The translations under genes and the position numbers were made by a program. Of a DNA stretch of 64,000 nucleotides, positions 30,165 through 41,297 are shown piece by piece (within the stretch, counting starts at the first letter, position 1; each line of letters begins with the position of its first letter). This stretch comes from Hymenopellis radicata. Its lineage: Eukaryota > Basidiomycota > Agaricomycetes > Agaricales > Physalacriaceae. The DNA is taken from the NCBI GenBank assembly GCA_015501595.1, contig JADNRX010000071.1, positions 1-64,000 of the forward strand, read 5' to 3'. The notes under the pieces were generated by a model that worked only from the letters and a program-made list of their open reading frames with translations, was not told where the DNA came from and searched no databases.

Positions 30165-32572
30165 TCAACTATGCATCTTCTCCAACGGCTCAATAACCTG
30201 GCCCATCTTCTTCGCCACACGTCCCCTCGTCCCCCTCTGAAAGCCCACCCTTGTATTCCACTCCCTCCCCACCGCGCCCGCCATCCTCCCCTCATACTGC
30301 GCCTTGCTCGTATACGGATACGGCAGATCCCTGACCGTATACCTTTCCACAAACTTTTTATCCACCCTCTGCGAAATGATCACATGCGCCTTGCCCGCGT
30401 CGCTCCGCGCCTCGGGCGCTATCCCCTTCACGTGCTTGGCGTACTTTGGTTGGGTTTTGCAGGCGCGGTCACACCAGGCCCCGACCACGCGCCCCAGCCG
30501 GGCAGCGTGGTGTCGATGACCTTTGGCTTGTCCCCGTCGACCTCGGCCTGCTTGCGCTCCGCAAACTCGCGCACGACGTCGTCCCCGCGAACGCCTGCTT
30601 GACGAGATGGCGCTGCCTGAATGCCTTGGTGCTATCCCCCTGCATGAGCTTCCCCGTCAATCTCCATTTCCTCCTCCTCCTCTTGTGCGGATTTGGAATT
30701 TCGAGAGCTTATAAGCAGCTTTGTCGGAAGAGCGGCTGTTCTTGTCGACGACGACTTTGGGTTTGGTGCTCTTTTTGACGGGGCAGAGGCGGAGGAAGCG
30801 AGCCATGGGTTGGACGTGTCGGGGCCTTGGAGACGTCTCGGGGGCCTTGGCAGACGTCTCAGGAGTCTTGTTGAACGCGTCGACGGCCTTGGACGTCTCC
30901 GGGCGGAATACCATCCTCCCCCCTCCACCCGTCCTCTCCACCACCGGCGCACCATCCAACTCGCGATTCAAACCCTCCACCTCGTCCTGAGCTGCCTTTT
31001 CCCTCCTCTTCATCGCGTCCTGCATAAACTTGATGCCCAAGACACCCTTGCCCTCAACCTCCTCCTCCTCCTCTCCGCGTAGCTGCTGCAGCTCCTCATA
31101 CGGATCCTGCTCTTCCTCCTCATCATCTGCATCCCCCCGTATCTTTCTCCTCGACCTCTCCCCCCTCTCCAACATCTCCTCGATCTGTTTGCGACTCCCC
31201 TCCCCTTCATCATCCTCATAATGCGCCGCCCTCGCCAACTTGGCCGTATTCTTATGCCTCAACGTAGCCCTCTCCATCGCCCTCGCCTTATCCCCATCCT
31301 CCCCTCCCCCTCCTCATCCTCCTCTTCCCCCGCTTTCCGATGATGCCTGCGATAAAGCTTACTCTTAATCCTCTTCACCCTCTTCATCTTCTTCTCCGCC
31401 CTAAACATCAACTCCCTCCTCTCCCTCAACTCCCTTCTCCGCTCCCGCACCTCATCAACCGTAAGCCCCTCCCCCCTCCCCAGTACCTCCTCCGTCCTAC
31501 TCACATCCTCATCCCTTAGGCCGCCCTTCCTCAGCAAGGCATCAACGGAGCTCTCCAGCTCCGTGCGCGGCGCAAACGAAGCCGAGAGCGCGGCAGTGCT
31601 CGTGGCGGCCTCGGGCGCGGCAGGCTGCAGCGGGAACGAAAGGTACTCGGCATCCTGGACGCGGCGCATGACGGCAGACCACTTGTCCACCTCGGCTTTC
31701 GTGGCGGTGTATGCCGCCTCGCGGTCCACGCGCTCTTGGGCGCGGAGCTGGAGTGGGGCGGAGAGGGGGGCGGCGGTGGGTTTGAATTTGGGGAGGGAGA
31801 GGTCCAGGAGGTCGTCGAGTTGGAGTTTGGTGGAAGAGGAGGAGGAGGCGGCGAAGAAGGGGTTTTCGGGGCCGGCGGGTTGTTCTTTGAGGACGCGCCG
31901 GCGTTTGGGGTCTGGCGCGGGGGCGTCTTCTGGTTTGCGTTTTGGGGCTGTAGGGAGGGACGAGACGAAGGATGTTAGCGCGTCGAGGTCGCCATCTTCG
32001 TCTTCGCTGCCGCTGTCGTCCTTGGCCGCGTTCGGCTGATCATCACCACGTCCATCGAGTACATCCAGTACATCGATAAATTCACCATCCTCGCTTTCCT
32101 CCTCGCTCTCTTCTTCACTCTACAAGCTTATTAGTAAATACACAGCCTTGCAGTTAATCACACATACCTTGTACCCCTTCCCAAAAAAACCCGCATACCG
32201 CTCCTCATCCTCGCTCTCAAACGCAGCATCACTATCCAAATCCTCGTCGTCTCCACTATCCACCTCCTCGTCGCTCCCCAACAACCGCGCTCTCAGCTCT
32301 TCCCTCGCCTCGGCGTCGTCGCCAAGGTCCTCGCCATGATCCAGCTCCAGCGTCACATTCGCTCTGCGCTTGCCCTTGCCGGATGATTGGGTGTACTCGT
32401 ACACATCCTTCTCCGCTTTCGTGTCCGTCGACTTTTTCGCTGCATGTCGTTTCGCGTATCCCGCAGCTTTCGACTCTGCAACAGTAGCAGCACGCCCTCC
32501 TCCTTTCGGCTTGGATCTAAACGACTCTGACGACGCAGAGAACGGCTGCCGCACTCGACTCGAGCGTGCCAT
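30165..32572 (-). CDS. UTP14: U3 snoRNP processome subunit UTP14, with frame breaks
   Basis: A nucleolar protein needed for 18S rRNA maturation. Exon 1 is 32572-32168; exon 2 starts at 32119 and runs to the stop at 30165. Recognisable parts, in order, are a basic N-terminus, acidic Ser/Asp/Glu tracts, QAQERVDREAAY (from about residue 270), EKKMKRVKRIKSKLYRR (the family signature), ATLRHKNTAKLAR, a Glu-rich segment, KAFRQRHLVKQAFAGDD, PGWGAW and the C-terminal RYTVRDLPYPYTSKAQYE. The frame changes at about 31298-31310 (C-run), once or more at 30650-30705, at 30583-30586 (CCCC) and near 30441-30460. The remaining sequence is well conserved without nonsense substitutions, so assembly indels are more likely than decay of this essential gene. 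Confidence 0.85.
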
Positions 32573-32625
32573 GATCAAAGTTTTTTCAGACGTGCGGATC
32601 TCGGCCCGGGTGCCGCATCTCCATC
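32573..32625. promoter_or_regulatory. 53-bp bidirectional interval between UTP14 and URM1
   Basis: The ATG codons of the two divergent genes are only 53 bp apart. The promoters and 5' leaders must therefore be shared, overlap, or extend into the neighbouring coding sequence. No TATA box is seen. Confidence 0.6.
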
Positions 32626-32952
32626 ATGTCGCTCACAGTCAAAGTCGAATTCGGGGGCGGGCTCGAGCTGCTGTTTAATAACCAGCGCGTACACAGCGTT
32701 ACACTACCATCCACTACACCCTCTTCCACTACCACTACCCCAACAGCAGAACCCACCCTCTCCAACCTGATATCCCACCTCGCCACCACCCTCCTCACAG
32801 ACCGCCCAGAGCTCTTCATCGAAAAAGACTCGGTCCGCCCTGGAATACTCGTCCTCGTAAACGATACAGATTGGGAGCTCGAGGGCGAGGGCGCGTATCA
32901 GATCAAGGACGGCGATGAGGTTGTGTTCATCTCGACGTTGCATGGAGGATAG
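32626..32952 (+). CDS. URM1: Ubiquitin-related modifier 1
   Basis: A sulfur carrier for tRNA wobble-uridine thiolation and a protein modifier (urmylation), cytosolic. This intron-less gene encodes 108 residues. The beta-grasp fold features are visible: [14 protein letters not shown] at the N-terminus, [18 protein letters not shown] in the middle and the [14 protein letters not shown] end. The C-terminal Gly-Gly needed for thiocarboxylation by Uba4 is intact. A Ser/Thr/Pro-rich insertion (about 25-45) is longer than in yeast. Confidence 0.95.
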   Translation: MSLTVKVEFGGGLELLFNNQRVHSVTLPSTTPSSTTTTPTAEPTLSNLISHLATTLLTDRPELFIEKDSVRPGILVLVNDTDWELEGEGAYQIKDGDEVVFISTLHGG

Positions 32953-33177
32953 GATATGGAATGGGAGATTGTGATGATGGGGGCGACGAGATGGGCACAC
33001 GAGTCTAGTCATGCATACCGATTCACATCAATGTACACAATAGTCCTTGCGGTGCTCTGAAATTGACCGTCTTGATTCGACAATCAACCACAATCAAATT
33101 TTGGATCTCGACAGCCTGGATGGAGATCACACAGTACATACAGCAGTACACTTCTAATTTTGTTTCTCGCCCTTCAT

Positions 33178-34887
33178 CTACACAACAAACCGCTCAATAA
33201 CCTCCTTGACCAACCCCACCTCGGGACCCTCCACATCAATCACCCGTCTCTCCTTCTGCAACAGGCCCTTAAACTCCTCCGGCATCACATCGCTCTCAAA
33301 GTCAAACGCCGGCGAATCTCTCAGCGCCAGCGACACGGCTTCAGAGAACTTTGCGGGGTGCGCCGTCGATAAAATTATTTGCGTAGTCGTTTCCGGGCTG
33401 CGGGGTCAATGAGGTGAGTAGAAGGAAGCGAGGGGACGGGGAAAGAGAAACGTACTTGTGCGCCGCCATGCGCTCAGCAGCGGTCAGCCCCACAGCCGTA
33501 TGCGGGTCCACGACGTAGCCGTCCTCCAAAAAGTGCTTCTTGATCGTAGCCAGAGTCTGTTGTAAATCCAAAAGTCGATATATACCAGCCGTAGAGGAAA
33601 AAGCGAGAACCCTACCTCGTCATCCCCAACCCGCTCCGCACAGAAATCCCTCCTCGCCGCCTCGAGCACGCCCACAGGCACCTCGACCCGCCCATCCGCC
33701 TTCATCTTCCCCATCCACCCATCCACCACCGCACACGCCCGCCCCTCCCTCCCTCATTCTCGTATGCGAGATACCACAAGAGCCGCTCAAAATTACTAGA
33801 CACGAGTATATCCATCGCCGGACTCAGTGTCTCCTTCACTCCCTCCCCCTCCCCATCCTCCTTCTCATACCTCCCCGTGCGCCAAAACCTTGCCAAAATA
33901 TCGTTCGCATTCGTCGCGACGCCGAGCTTGGCGTGCATCGGCAGCCCCATGCGGCGCGCATAGTACCCCGCGAGAATGTCCCCAAAGTTGCCCGTCGGGA
34001 CCACAAACTGCAGATCCTCTGTGGGGAGGTGGCGCTGGACGTGAAAGTAGGCGAGAAAGTAGTACACCGTCTGCGCGAGTATGCGCGCCCAGTTGATCGA
34101 GTTTACAGCGCCGAGGCGGTGCTTGGCGTTGAACGCGCGGTCGGAGAAGAGCGCCTTGACAATGTCCTGGCAGTCGTCAAACGTGCCTTTGACCGCAATG
34201 TTGTGCACGTTGGCGTCGGTGACGGTCGTCATCTGGGCTTCCTGCACGGGCGAGACGCGTCCTTTGGGATGGAGAATGAATATGGAGACGTTGGCCTTGT
34301 TGCGGAGACCGTAGATCGCTGCACTACATAACCGTAAAACACATAGGAAGAATGAAAAAAAAAGCACTTACCTCCCAGTATCCCCACTCGTCGCCCCAAC
34401 CACCGTCAGCCTTTCCACACCCTCCCCACGCACATCATTCCGCCTCTTCAAAAAAAACTCAAACAGATTCCCCAACAACTGCAGCGCCACATCCTTAAAC
34501 GCCCACGTCGGGCCGTGCCACAGCTCCAGCACATACCTTCTCTCCGCGAGCGGCCTCAGCGGCGTCACATCCGGATGCCGAAACCCCTTATACGACTTCT
34601 CCACCAGCGCCCTGAGCTCGTCCAGCGAAATCTCATCGCGGCTGATGTACAGCGAGAGCACGGCGACAGAGAGATCGACAAACGTGTAGTCCTTCCAGTC
34701 CGCGCGCCAGTTTGATGGGAGGGCCGGGATGGAGGCGGGGATGTAGAGCCCGCCGTTGGGCGCGAGCCCGGTTAGGACGGTCTAGGCTGGGAGGCTGAGT
34801 GCGAGATAGATGGAAGGAGAGGGAGGCACGCCTGACCTCTTCGAAGGAGAGCTCCTGATCTGCGCCGCGCGTGGAAAAGTACTTCAT
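33178..34887 (-). CDS. THR4: Threonine synthase, with one frame break
   Basis: A PLP enzyme converting O-phosphohomoserine to threonine, the last step of threonine synthesis. Five exons are modelled (34887-34837, 34781-34372, 34323-33616, 33556-33456, 33397-33178). The protein begins MKYFSTRG-D and shows TVLTGLAPNGGLYIP, LELWHGPTWAFKDVALQ (PLP-binding Lys in FKD), VVGATSGDTGSAAIYG and ALFSDRAFNAKHRLGAVNSINWARILAQ. VPTGNFGDILAGYYA, a C-terminal VDPHTAVG and PETTTQIILSTAHPAKF follow. The frame breaks in the C/G-rich run at about 33737-33755. One missing base there restores VVDGWMGKMK and brings exon 3 into phase with exon 4. An assembly indel is the simplest explanation. Confidence 0.93.
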
Positions 34888-35419
34888 TTTGGAAGAGGGA
34901 TGGGGGGGTGACTATAGTTTTGTTAGGCCTCCAGGACACCGGTAGTCGATGTCGCGACTGGTCAAGAAATTAGAGGAGTCATTTGGAGATCGCTTTCGTC
35001 GGCCGAAAGATTTGCGGATTGCTTTCAGGGTTGATGCCAAACAATAGCAGCGCCACCGATGCGGATCGATGCAACTTCGAACTTTGACAATACTCCTCCT
35101 TGAGAGCTGTCATACGGCTACCAGTACATACACACAGCGCATCATTGACCGTGTCCGTGTGCATGACGCACCGGGGGTGATGAAGAGCCAGATGTTTCAG
35201 AGGAACAAGGGAGCTATACTCGAGCTTCTTGCATGTAGTACTAAGTGAGTAGGCAGACTGTGAAGCATCGTTCCACGGTGCCCACATCAAGTTTTTGAAT
35301 ACCACGTCAATTCGCCAAACTCTCTTCTGCCTTGCATTTATTCCGTTTGTTTTCCACGTCAACTAGTACAGCTTTATATACGCATCAGATTCATTGACCA
35401 GTCCGAAAGTTAAAAGAGT
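34888..35419. other. Intergenic region, no gene seen
   Basis: This interval lies between the threonine synthase start and the 3' end of the paraoxonase-like gene. A 127-codon minus-strand ORF (34979-35362) has no recognisable features and is judged spurious. Confidence 0.4.
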
Positions 35420-36941
35420 TCAAGGAGATGGACAAACAAGAAGCCACCGAGACAGTAGACCTGTTGGAAGAATTAGTTAAGTAACCTCTACGAGACAATA
35501 GAACATACCATGATAATACATCATATGCCGTTGAGAGTCGTGTACGACAGTCGAAAGGAGGGACATTACGTTCCCATCATCGCTGAACACCTACGTGAAT
35601 ATCAGCAATGATCTACACGTTTCCTATACATGAGGACTGACCGTATCAATTTTGTACTTTTCGCCATAGAACGATGATGTGCCGGTATTGATTGCGAAGC
35701 TATAATCCGGTTAGTGTGGCGTAGCATAAAAAAGACGTTTGACAATACCTCTTGGCAATCGAAGGGCAAGGTATTGAGCTATTCTTCATAGTGTCCACGG
35801 CATCAAACGCTCGGGGTATACCTATCACAGCGACGGTGAGCACATCGCACAATCATATTATAAAGTCAACACTAACCCGCGCCCCATAAAATACCGTCCT
35901 CGTCGATGGACAGGTTGTCGAATATTTCCTCTGACAATCCTCAAGTCACTACCACTGAACCAGCGGAGGGAACAAACCAGTAGGAATCAAATCATCCAAC
36001 ACAAGCGAATTATCCTCCTGCCTGTCTAGTACGCGAATCCCCCTCGCGATCGTACTAGCAATATAGACAGTCCCATTCGGCGCCGCAGTAATCCCATTCG
36101 CGTAGCTCAGCCCGGATATGGCGACTTTGCACTGTCCGCCGTGGCAGTAGACTACCGTCGAAGAGGGGTTGAGGAGTTCGCGGAAGTTGCGTGTCTGTAC
36201 CAAATTGAAGTGACCATTAACAAGAAGAGGGGGGTGGTAAAGCGCACAAAGCCGGTCTGCATCGTCCCGCTGTTTGTGAAAAAGAAACTCTTGCCGTCTG
36301 AAGACCCGAGGACGTCGTTGGGCACGAGCATATGCACGGGGTCGTCGACGGTCGATATGTGCGTCAGGGTGTCGCTCCCGACGAAGGTCCGGAATACTTC
36401 CACGGTGGAGTGGAACCCCACGGAGGCGGGGTCCTGCTCGGGCGGAGGCAGCCGGTGGTGTACGAGGTAGACGAACAGTTCGTTGTGGTTGAGAGAAGAC
36501 GGCACGACGTCCATGCCATGGAACGCTATACTCTCCTCGGCCCAGGGAAAGTCTTTCAAGATGACACGCGTGGCTTTGCGGTGGGCATGGTCGTACGTCG
36601 CGATGTAGTTGGCATCCTTGAACGGACGAGTATCAGTCTTGGAGGGATTCAACCAGACAGCGCGCTGCGCGAGGGTGCTGCATGACATGTAGAGTGTCCC
36701 AGATGCATGGTGCAGTACGAGTTCTAGTCAACATGTATGTAAGCCTTCTTTGTTTATGATGGAAGGAACGCGCACTTTCACATCCCGGAACCTCGGGGAC
36801 AGTATAACACCGATCGCTGTGTCCGAACACTTGGACGGTGCGGCCGACGCCGAGGAGCTTCATAAGAGGCGAGACATACAGCTGGTACACGGCAGCCGCG
36901 ACGACGGCGAACACCGTGAGTATAGTGACCAAGGCGCCCAT
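35420..36941 (-). CDS. Paraoxonase/arylesterase-like beta-propeller protein
   Basis: A predicted calcium-dependent lactonase/esterase-type six-bladed propeller, membrane-anchored or secreted. Eight exons (36941-36776, 36723-36248, 36194-35978, 35930-35877, 35821-35749, 35699-35642, 35590-35509, 35460-35420) join in phase to 388 residues. An N-terminal hydrophobic helix (about 4-24) acts as signal or anchor. Propeller landmarks follow: IAFHGMDVVPS, LFVYLVHHRLPPP, HMLVPNDVLGSSDGKSFFFTN (the family's PNDV motif), GLSYANGITAAPNGTVYIAST and EDGILWGAG. The propeller closes with a last exon giving YYHGLLSRWLLVC. Substrate unknown. Confidence 0.87.
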
Positions 36942-37266
36942 GGCGGTGGATTGACTGAACACAAAGTCCTTACCCCGGTCCAGCCTTTCAACTTGCCTTC
37001 CTACCACGACAAACCCAACAACACGAAAAACATGGATGACGGTACGTTCTCAGCATCATCGACAAACCCCCGGCTATCGACCTTGGCGACACTGCGCTAT
37101 CGAAGTTGCTAGCGGCAGCAATGAGCCACAATAATTTTCATTTGAGCTCGACATAAACACCCCACCTTTCACCTACTTCTACGTACTGCACCCTCTTCGT
37201 ATACGACTTTCTGCATGGATCACCGCCCCTCATGTTGTTCTTCAAATAGCATGGCAGTCGCAGGAC
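36942..37266. promoter_or_regulatory. Divergent promoter region with a uORF before the RRM gene
   Basis: This 325 bp interval is shared by the paraoxonase-like gene and the RRM gene. An upstream ATG at 37251 opens a 10-codon reading that ends at 37283, overlapping the main start (37267) out of frame. If transcribed it could reduce initiation at the main ATG. Confidence 0.4.
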
Positions 37267-38159
37267 ATGGCGCCGCCCGTTAGTATTATCCCCCCGACGA
37301 CGGACCGTGACGTGCCCATGCAGGATTCGGAGTATGCGCGCGAAAACGGCGGCAGGAGGAGTATGAGCCCTGGGGCCGGGCGTGGGTACGTCGTCTCTCT
37401 GCATTTACGTGGCGGTCTTTGTTGACTTTCTTTGGCACGGACAGTGAAAGACGGGACAGAGATGACGGGAACCAAAACCCAGGAAACAATCTCCACGTTT
37501 CTGGGCTCGCGCGCAAGGTGGACATGCGTGATCTGGAGGAGGCGTTTTCCAAAGTCGGGCGGGTGAGCCACCTCCCACAGCAATACTTAATTACATCTGC
37601 TCAATTGGAACAGGTCCAAAAAGCGTCCATCATGTACGACCCACACACGCGGGAGTCCCGCGGGTTTGGGTTTGTGACTATGGAGTCTCCCGAAGAGGCC
37701 GAGGCTGCCATCGCCGCTCTAAACGGCACAGACTTCATGGGTCGCACTCTGGCCATCGAAAAGGTCTTTTATATCCCGTTCCGCTTCAATACCATACGCT
37801 CACCTGCATATTGCACAGGCGCGGCGCGGGCGCGCACGTACGCCCACACCAGGCAAATACTACGGGCCCCCAAAGCGCGGTCCCGACCGTGGCCGTACGT
37901 CCCCACACACCTTCTCCATTCATTAACCATTAACATTGGCTTAGGTGGATATCCCACTGAACGTTACTACGACCCCCGTCCATATGATAGCCGGTACGCG
38001 CGGGACGATAGGTATGACGATAGACGGTACGACTCGCGGAGGGACAGGTACGACGATAGAGACAGAGACCGCCGCGACAGCAGGTACGATGACAGGAGCA
38101 GACGGGACTATGATAGGCGGTACAATGAGGATCGGTACAAGGACGATCGGCGCTACTGA
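37267..38159 (+). CDS. Tra2-like RNA-binding protein (RRM plus Arg/Asp/Tyr-rich tail)
   Basis: A probable splicing regulator in the nucleus. Five exons (37267-37385, 37445-37562, 37614-37763, 37819-37879, 37945-38159) join in phase to 220 residues. A single RRM (about 53-128) shows RNP2 NLHVSGL and RNP1 SRGFGFVTM, with the helix EEAEAAIAALNGTDFMGR. It is followed by a basic linker (RRGRARTPTPGKYYGPPKRG) and a C-terminal tail of repeated RYDDR/RYDSR units (about 150-220). The RS-like tail and linker resemble transformer-2/SR-type proteins. Confidence 0.9.
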
Positions 38160-39135
38160 GTAGTAACTCGAACTTGGTATGGTATCATTCTTCGTACATC
38201 TTTCGGGCTCCTGTATTGTTCCAAAGTACGTCGTGGTATGTTCCTCTTGTCGTAAAGCTATAATTTGTGTTTATTGGCGCACGAGTAAATTACGCCACAT
38301 AGGTTTGAAGTCATCTTTGATTTGTGAGTGGTACAAGTCAAGTAGAAATACAACAAAGGGCTTGGGTGGAAAGGAAAGTCACGCAAAACTGAAGACAAGG
38401 TCAGCCACGCAGGAAATCACCGAGTAATTTACGACTTGATAACGCCGCTCCCCACCCTGTCCCCACCGCTAAACGTTATTTCCCGACATGAGCATGGGAA
38501 ATTTACGGCCTAGAACATGTTTTGCTCATGTACGTCTTAAACCACCCTGGACGTCGAAATCAGTCCATCGAAATCAACTTCTCGAGAATTTTGCGAGGTT
38601 ATAGTCTATCAGTGTCAAACGAGGATAATCACACGTTCTTAAAATTTAAAAACCTTATGTACTATCGCGCCACCGAATCCCTACATTGGTCACGCTTATT
38701 TCCACGTGGCGTCCGACAGGATGTGTGGCGTACAGATACATTCGCAGCTAAAAAAAAGTGTACCAAGGATACAAAAGTAAATCTGTACGAAACAAAACGT
38801 GAGAATTGCCGTCATTGTCCTGCGTAAATACCACAAGAGAGAGAAAGTGCGAACGAAATATTACAGATGGTAGCGCGGTCCTACTTACTACAGTACGAAC
38901 ATGAAAACAGTATGTAGACCACCTAAGATGGGGATTAGAAGATGCCAGGATGATTGATGTACGACGAATTAAATAGGGCGATGCGAGGATGCAAATTATG
39001 TATGAGAGAGCGACGAGGATTAACGAGCGTGAGCGAGTGTTCTTTTTACCGCCATTATTAAACAGCAACATAAACGACCGTAGGGAGGAAATGCGAGAAT
39101 CGTAAAAAAAGGTGTATCTCTTATTATGTACAAGA
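38160..39135. other. Convergent intergenic region
   Basis: About 1 kb lies between the 3' ends of the RRM and coiled-coil genes. AT-rich runs and short ORFs are seen, but no supported gene or RNA. Confidence 0.45.
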
Positions 39136-41297
39136 TCACTTTTTCAAAGTGGTGGAAGAGGAGGGGGGTATTGAGGAGGAGGTATTGGTAAAGTCCAGAA
39201 TTTGGCCGATCGAGCGAGGACGAGGACGGGATCTCTGCAGGTTGGCCGCGTATGCGGCGGCCGGCGTGGGCGCAGAGCTGGTCGTCGACGTCGACTTGCT
39301 CGTCGAGCGCGGCGTGTTCTTCTTCTGCTCCTTCTCCCGCCGCTGGGTGCTTATCGCAGCCACAATGGCGGGATCGCGCGACGACGGCGCCTTTGCCTCC
39401 GGCGGCGTGGGCGGCGGGCTGCCCGCCTCCGGAATGGAAGAAAGCGTCGCAGCGGTGGGACTCGCCGGCATGACGGACGAGCTCGAAGACGTCGCCGAGG
39501 ACGCGAACGACGACACCGAGGACCGCTTGTCCAGCCGCCGGGACGTCCGTATGTCAGAGATGGGCACCCGCTCGACCGTTATCGGTCGGAACCCACCGCC
39601 CCCGCGGGAGGACATCCCTTTTATCAAGGGCGCAGTCCGCGATGAGCCTTTGCTGAATTGCTTCATCCCCTCAACGCGCACGGGCACCGAGGAGGAGGAT
39701 TCACCGCCAGACAGGTCGAATGATTCTCTCATAGAGTCCGTCTTGGACGTCTCCCCGCCCGAGTCCTCCGGATCCGTATGGAGGTGTCTGTACGACGGCG
39801 ATCTCACCACGGCCGATATGTCAGCCTTTTCAGATGATAATAAAGCCGACGTCGACCGCGACGCCGTACTGAGAAGCGTGCTTCCAGCGACGGAAGCACC
39901 AGGAGACCGTCCGTTGCTGACAAGCCATGTCAGGCCTTTAATCTCCTTGTCCCGTTTCGCCGCGTCTCGTTCTAGCGCAGCGATCCGCTTCTCCAGCGCG
40001 TTCTTCTCCGTGACGTGGTTCTGCGTCACCTTGAGCAAATACGCAGCAAGCTCGTCCAGCTGGTGATTGCGCGCCAACAGGGCCGTTCGTAGCTGGTCGG
40101 CGGAAGCGGTGTATAGATCGAACACCTCGTTTTCTTTATCCGATTTATCTTCGGTGGATTTTCGTTCTTGTGATTTACGTGTCTTCGGCGGAGAGGATGA
40201 AACTGTCGGTGTGGGGACAGGCGAAACGGACGCCCTAGATGAAAGGGTAAGAGACCGTGGCCGCGCCTTCCGGACAGAAGACGTGCGCCCGACTGATGAA
40301 GTACGCGATATTGATGCATTCACGGGAGCAGCGGGTAGTGCTTCAACCGGCGGTGGTGATGGTAAAGGTATCGTAGGCGGCGCAGTTCGTGGTATCGATT
40401 TTGAGCGCACGCTACTCGAAGAGAAACGCCTATTTTGAGAATCCCAAGAACGGCGGTGCGCGCTGGCCGACATGGGCAGAGAGAGCGTGGATACGGCTTC
40501 TGATTCTTCGCCTGATGTCGGGTCTTCCATCCCACTAAGTCTGGAATTCCGGGCAGATCGCATGGATCCTGATTCGCGGCGTGAGTCGCGTAGGAAAACG
40601 GTTGGTGGAGAGGGAGGATGAGTGGATGATTGGGAAGGAGCATCCTGATGTGAAGGCGAAGGTGACCGAGGATGTGTGGGGTTTAATGAAATTCGTTTTC
40701 TTGTGGGTTTGGTGAATAGATCGTCATATTGGTCGTCAAAGAGGTGTGATGAAGGTGACACAGTAATTGTTGGTTGAGGAGTTGTCGACCCTGCACGTAA
40801 GGTTGAATCAACCGAGGACTGGCGCACTCTGGGATGCTCGAGGAAAGAATCTGAAGAGTAGCCCGTTGCAGAGGCATCGGTCCTTTTCACTGCTCCTCTG
40901 CGAGCCGAGCCGGAGAAATGAGCGGCAAGCAGGGAACCAAAAGAACTATGAGGCGTTGACGTGCTGGGAAAGGGCCTTTTAAGATTTGAGCATGAAGTGC
41001 TCAAAGTAGCTAATGATTTACTCACTGATCGTGCGCCTCTGAGGATCTCTGGAAGTCTCGGACGTCAGGCTGCTCAGCCGAGACGGAATCTGATATGCTC
41101 GAAACGCTCGACTTCTTCCTCGTCCGCCCAAGAAATGTTATCAGGCTCGATTTCCGTCTCCGTACGCCAGCCTCCGGCACCTGGAGAGCGCCAGCCTCTG
41201 GTGTACGCTGCGAAGTCTGCTGTCCCATACCGCGTAGAAAGCCAGCGAAATCGGCGGTTTTCGAGCGGGGCTTTTGTGGGGTTGATGTGTCCTCCAT
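39136..41297 (-). CDS. Serine-rich coiled-coil protein of unknown function
   Basis: No family was recognised. Two exons (41297-41026, 40975-39136) give 703 residues. The protein is mostly disordered and rich in Ser, Thr, Pro and Arg, with many SP and RxxS sites suggesting heavy phosphorylation. One structured part stands out: a coiled coil at about 377-450 (SADQLRTALLARNHQLDELAAYLL...EKRIAALERDAAKRDKEI) ending in GLTWLVSN. N-terminal KSSLITFLGRTRKKSS and C-terminal RPRPRSIGQILDFT motifs may be conserved linear motifs. It could be a cytoskeletal or polarity adaptor; that is speculation. Confidence 0.78.

Noticed and set aside
30693..32039. Ser-, Gly- and Glu-rich plus-strand ORFs across UTP14
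   Set aside because: They are shadows created by low-complexity acidic and basic codons of the minus-strand UTP14 gene.
34979..35362. 127-codon minus-strand ORF upstream of threonine synthase
   Set aside because: It has no recognisable domain, no splice structure and irregular composition. It was judged a chance ORF.
39149..40438. 305- and 123-codon plus-strand ORFs
   Set aside because: They are antisense to the long Ser-rich exon of the 39136-41297 gene, whose splicing and coiled coil support the minus strand.
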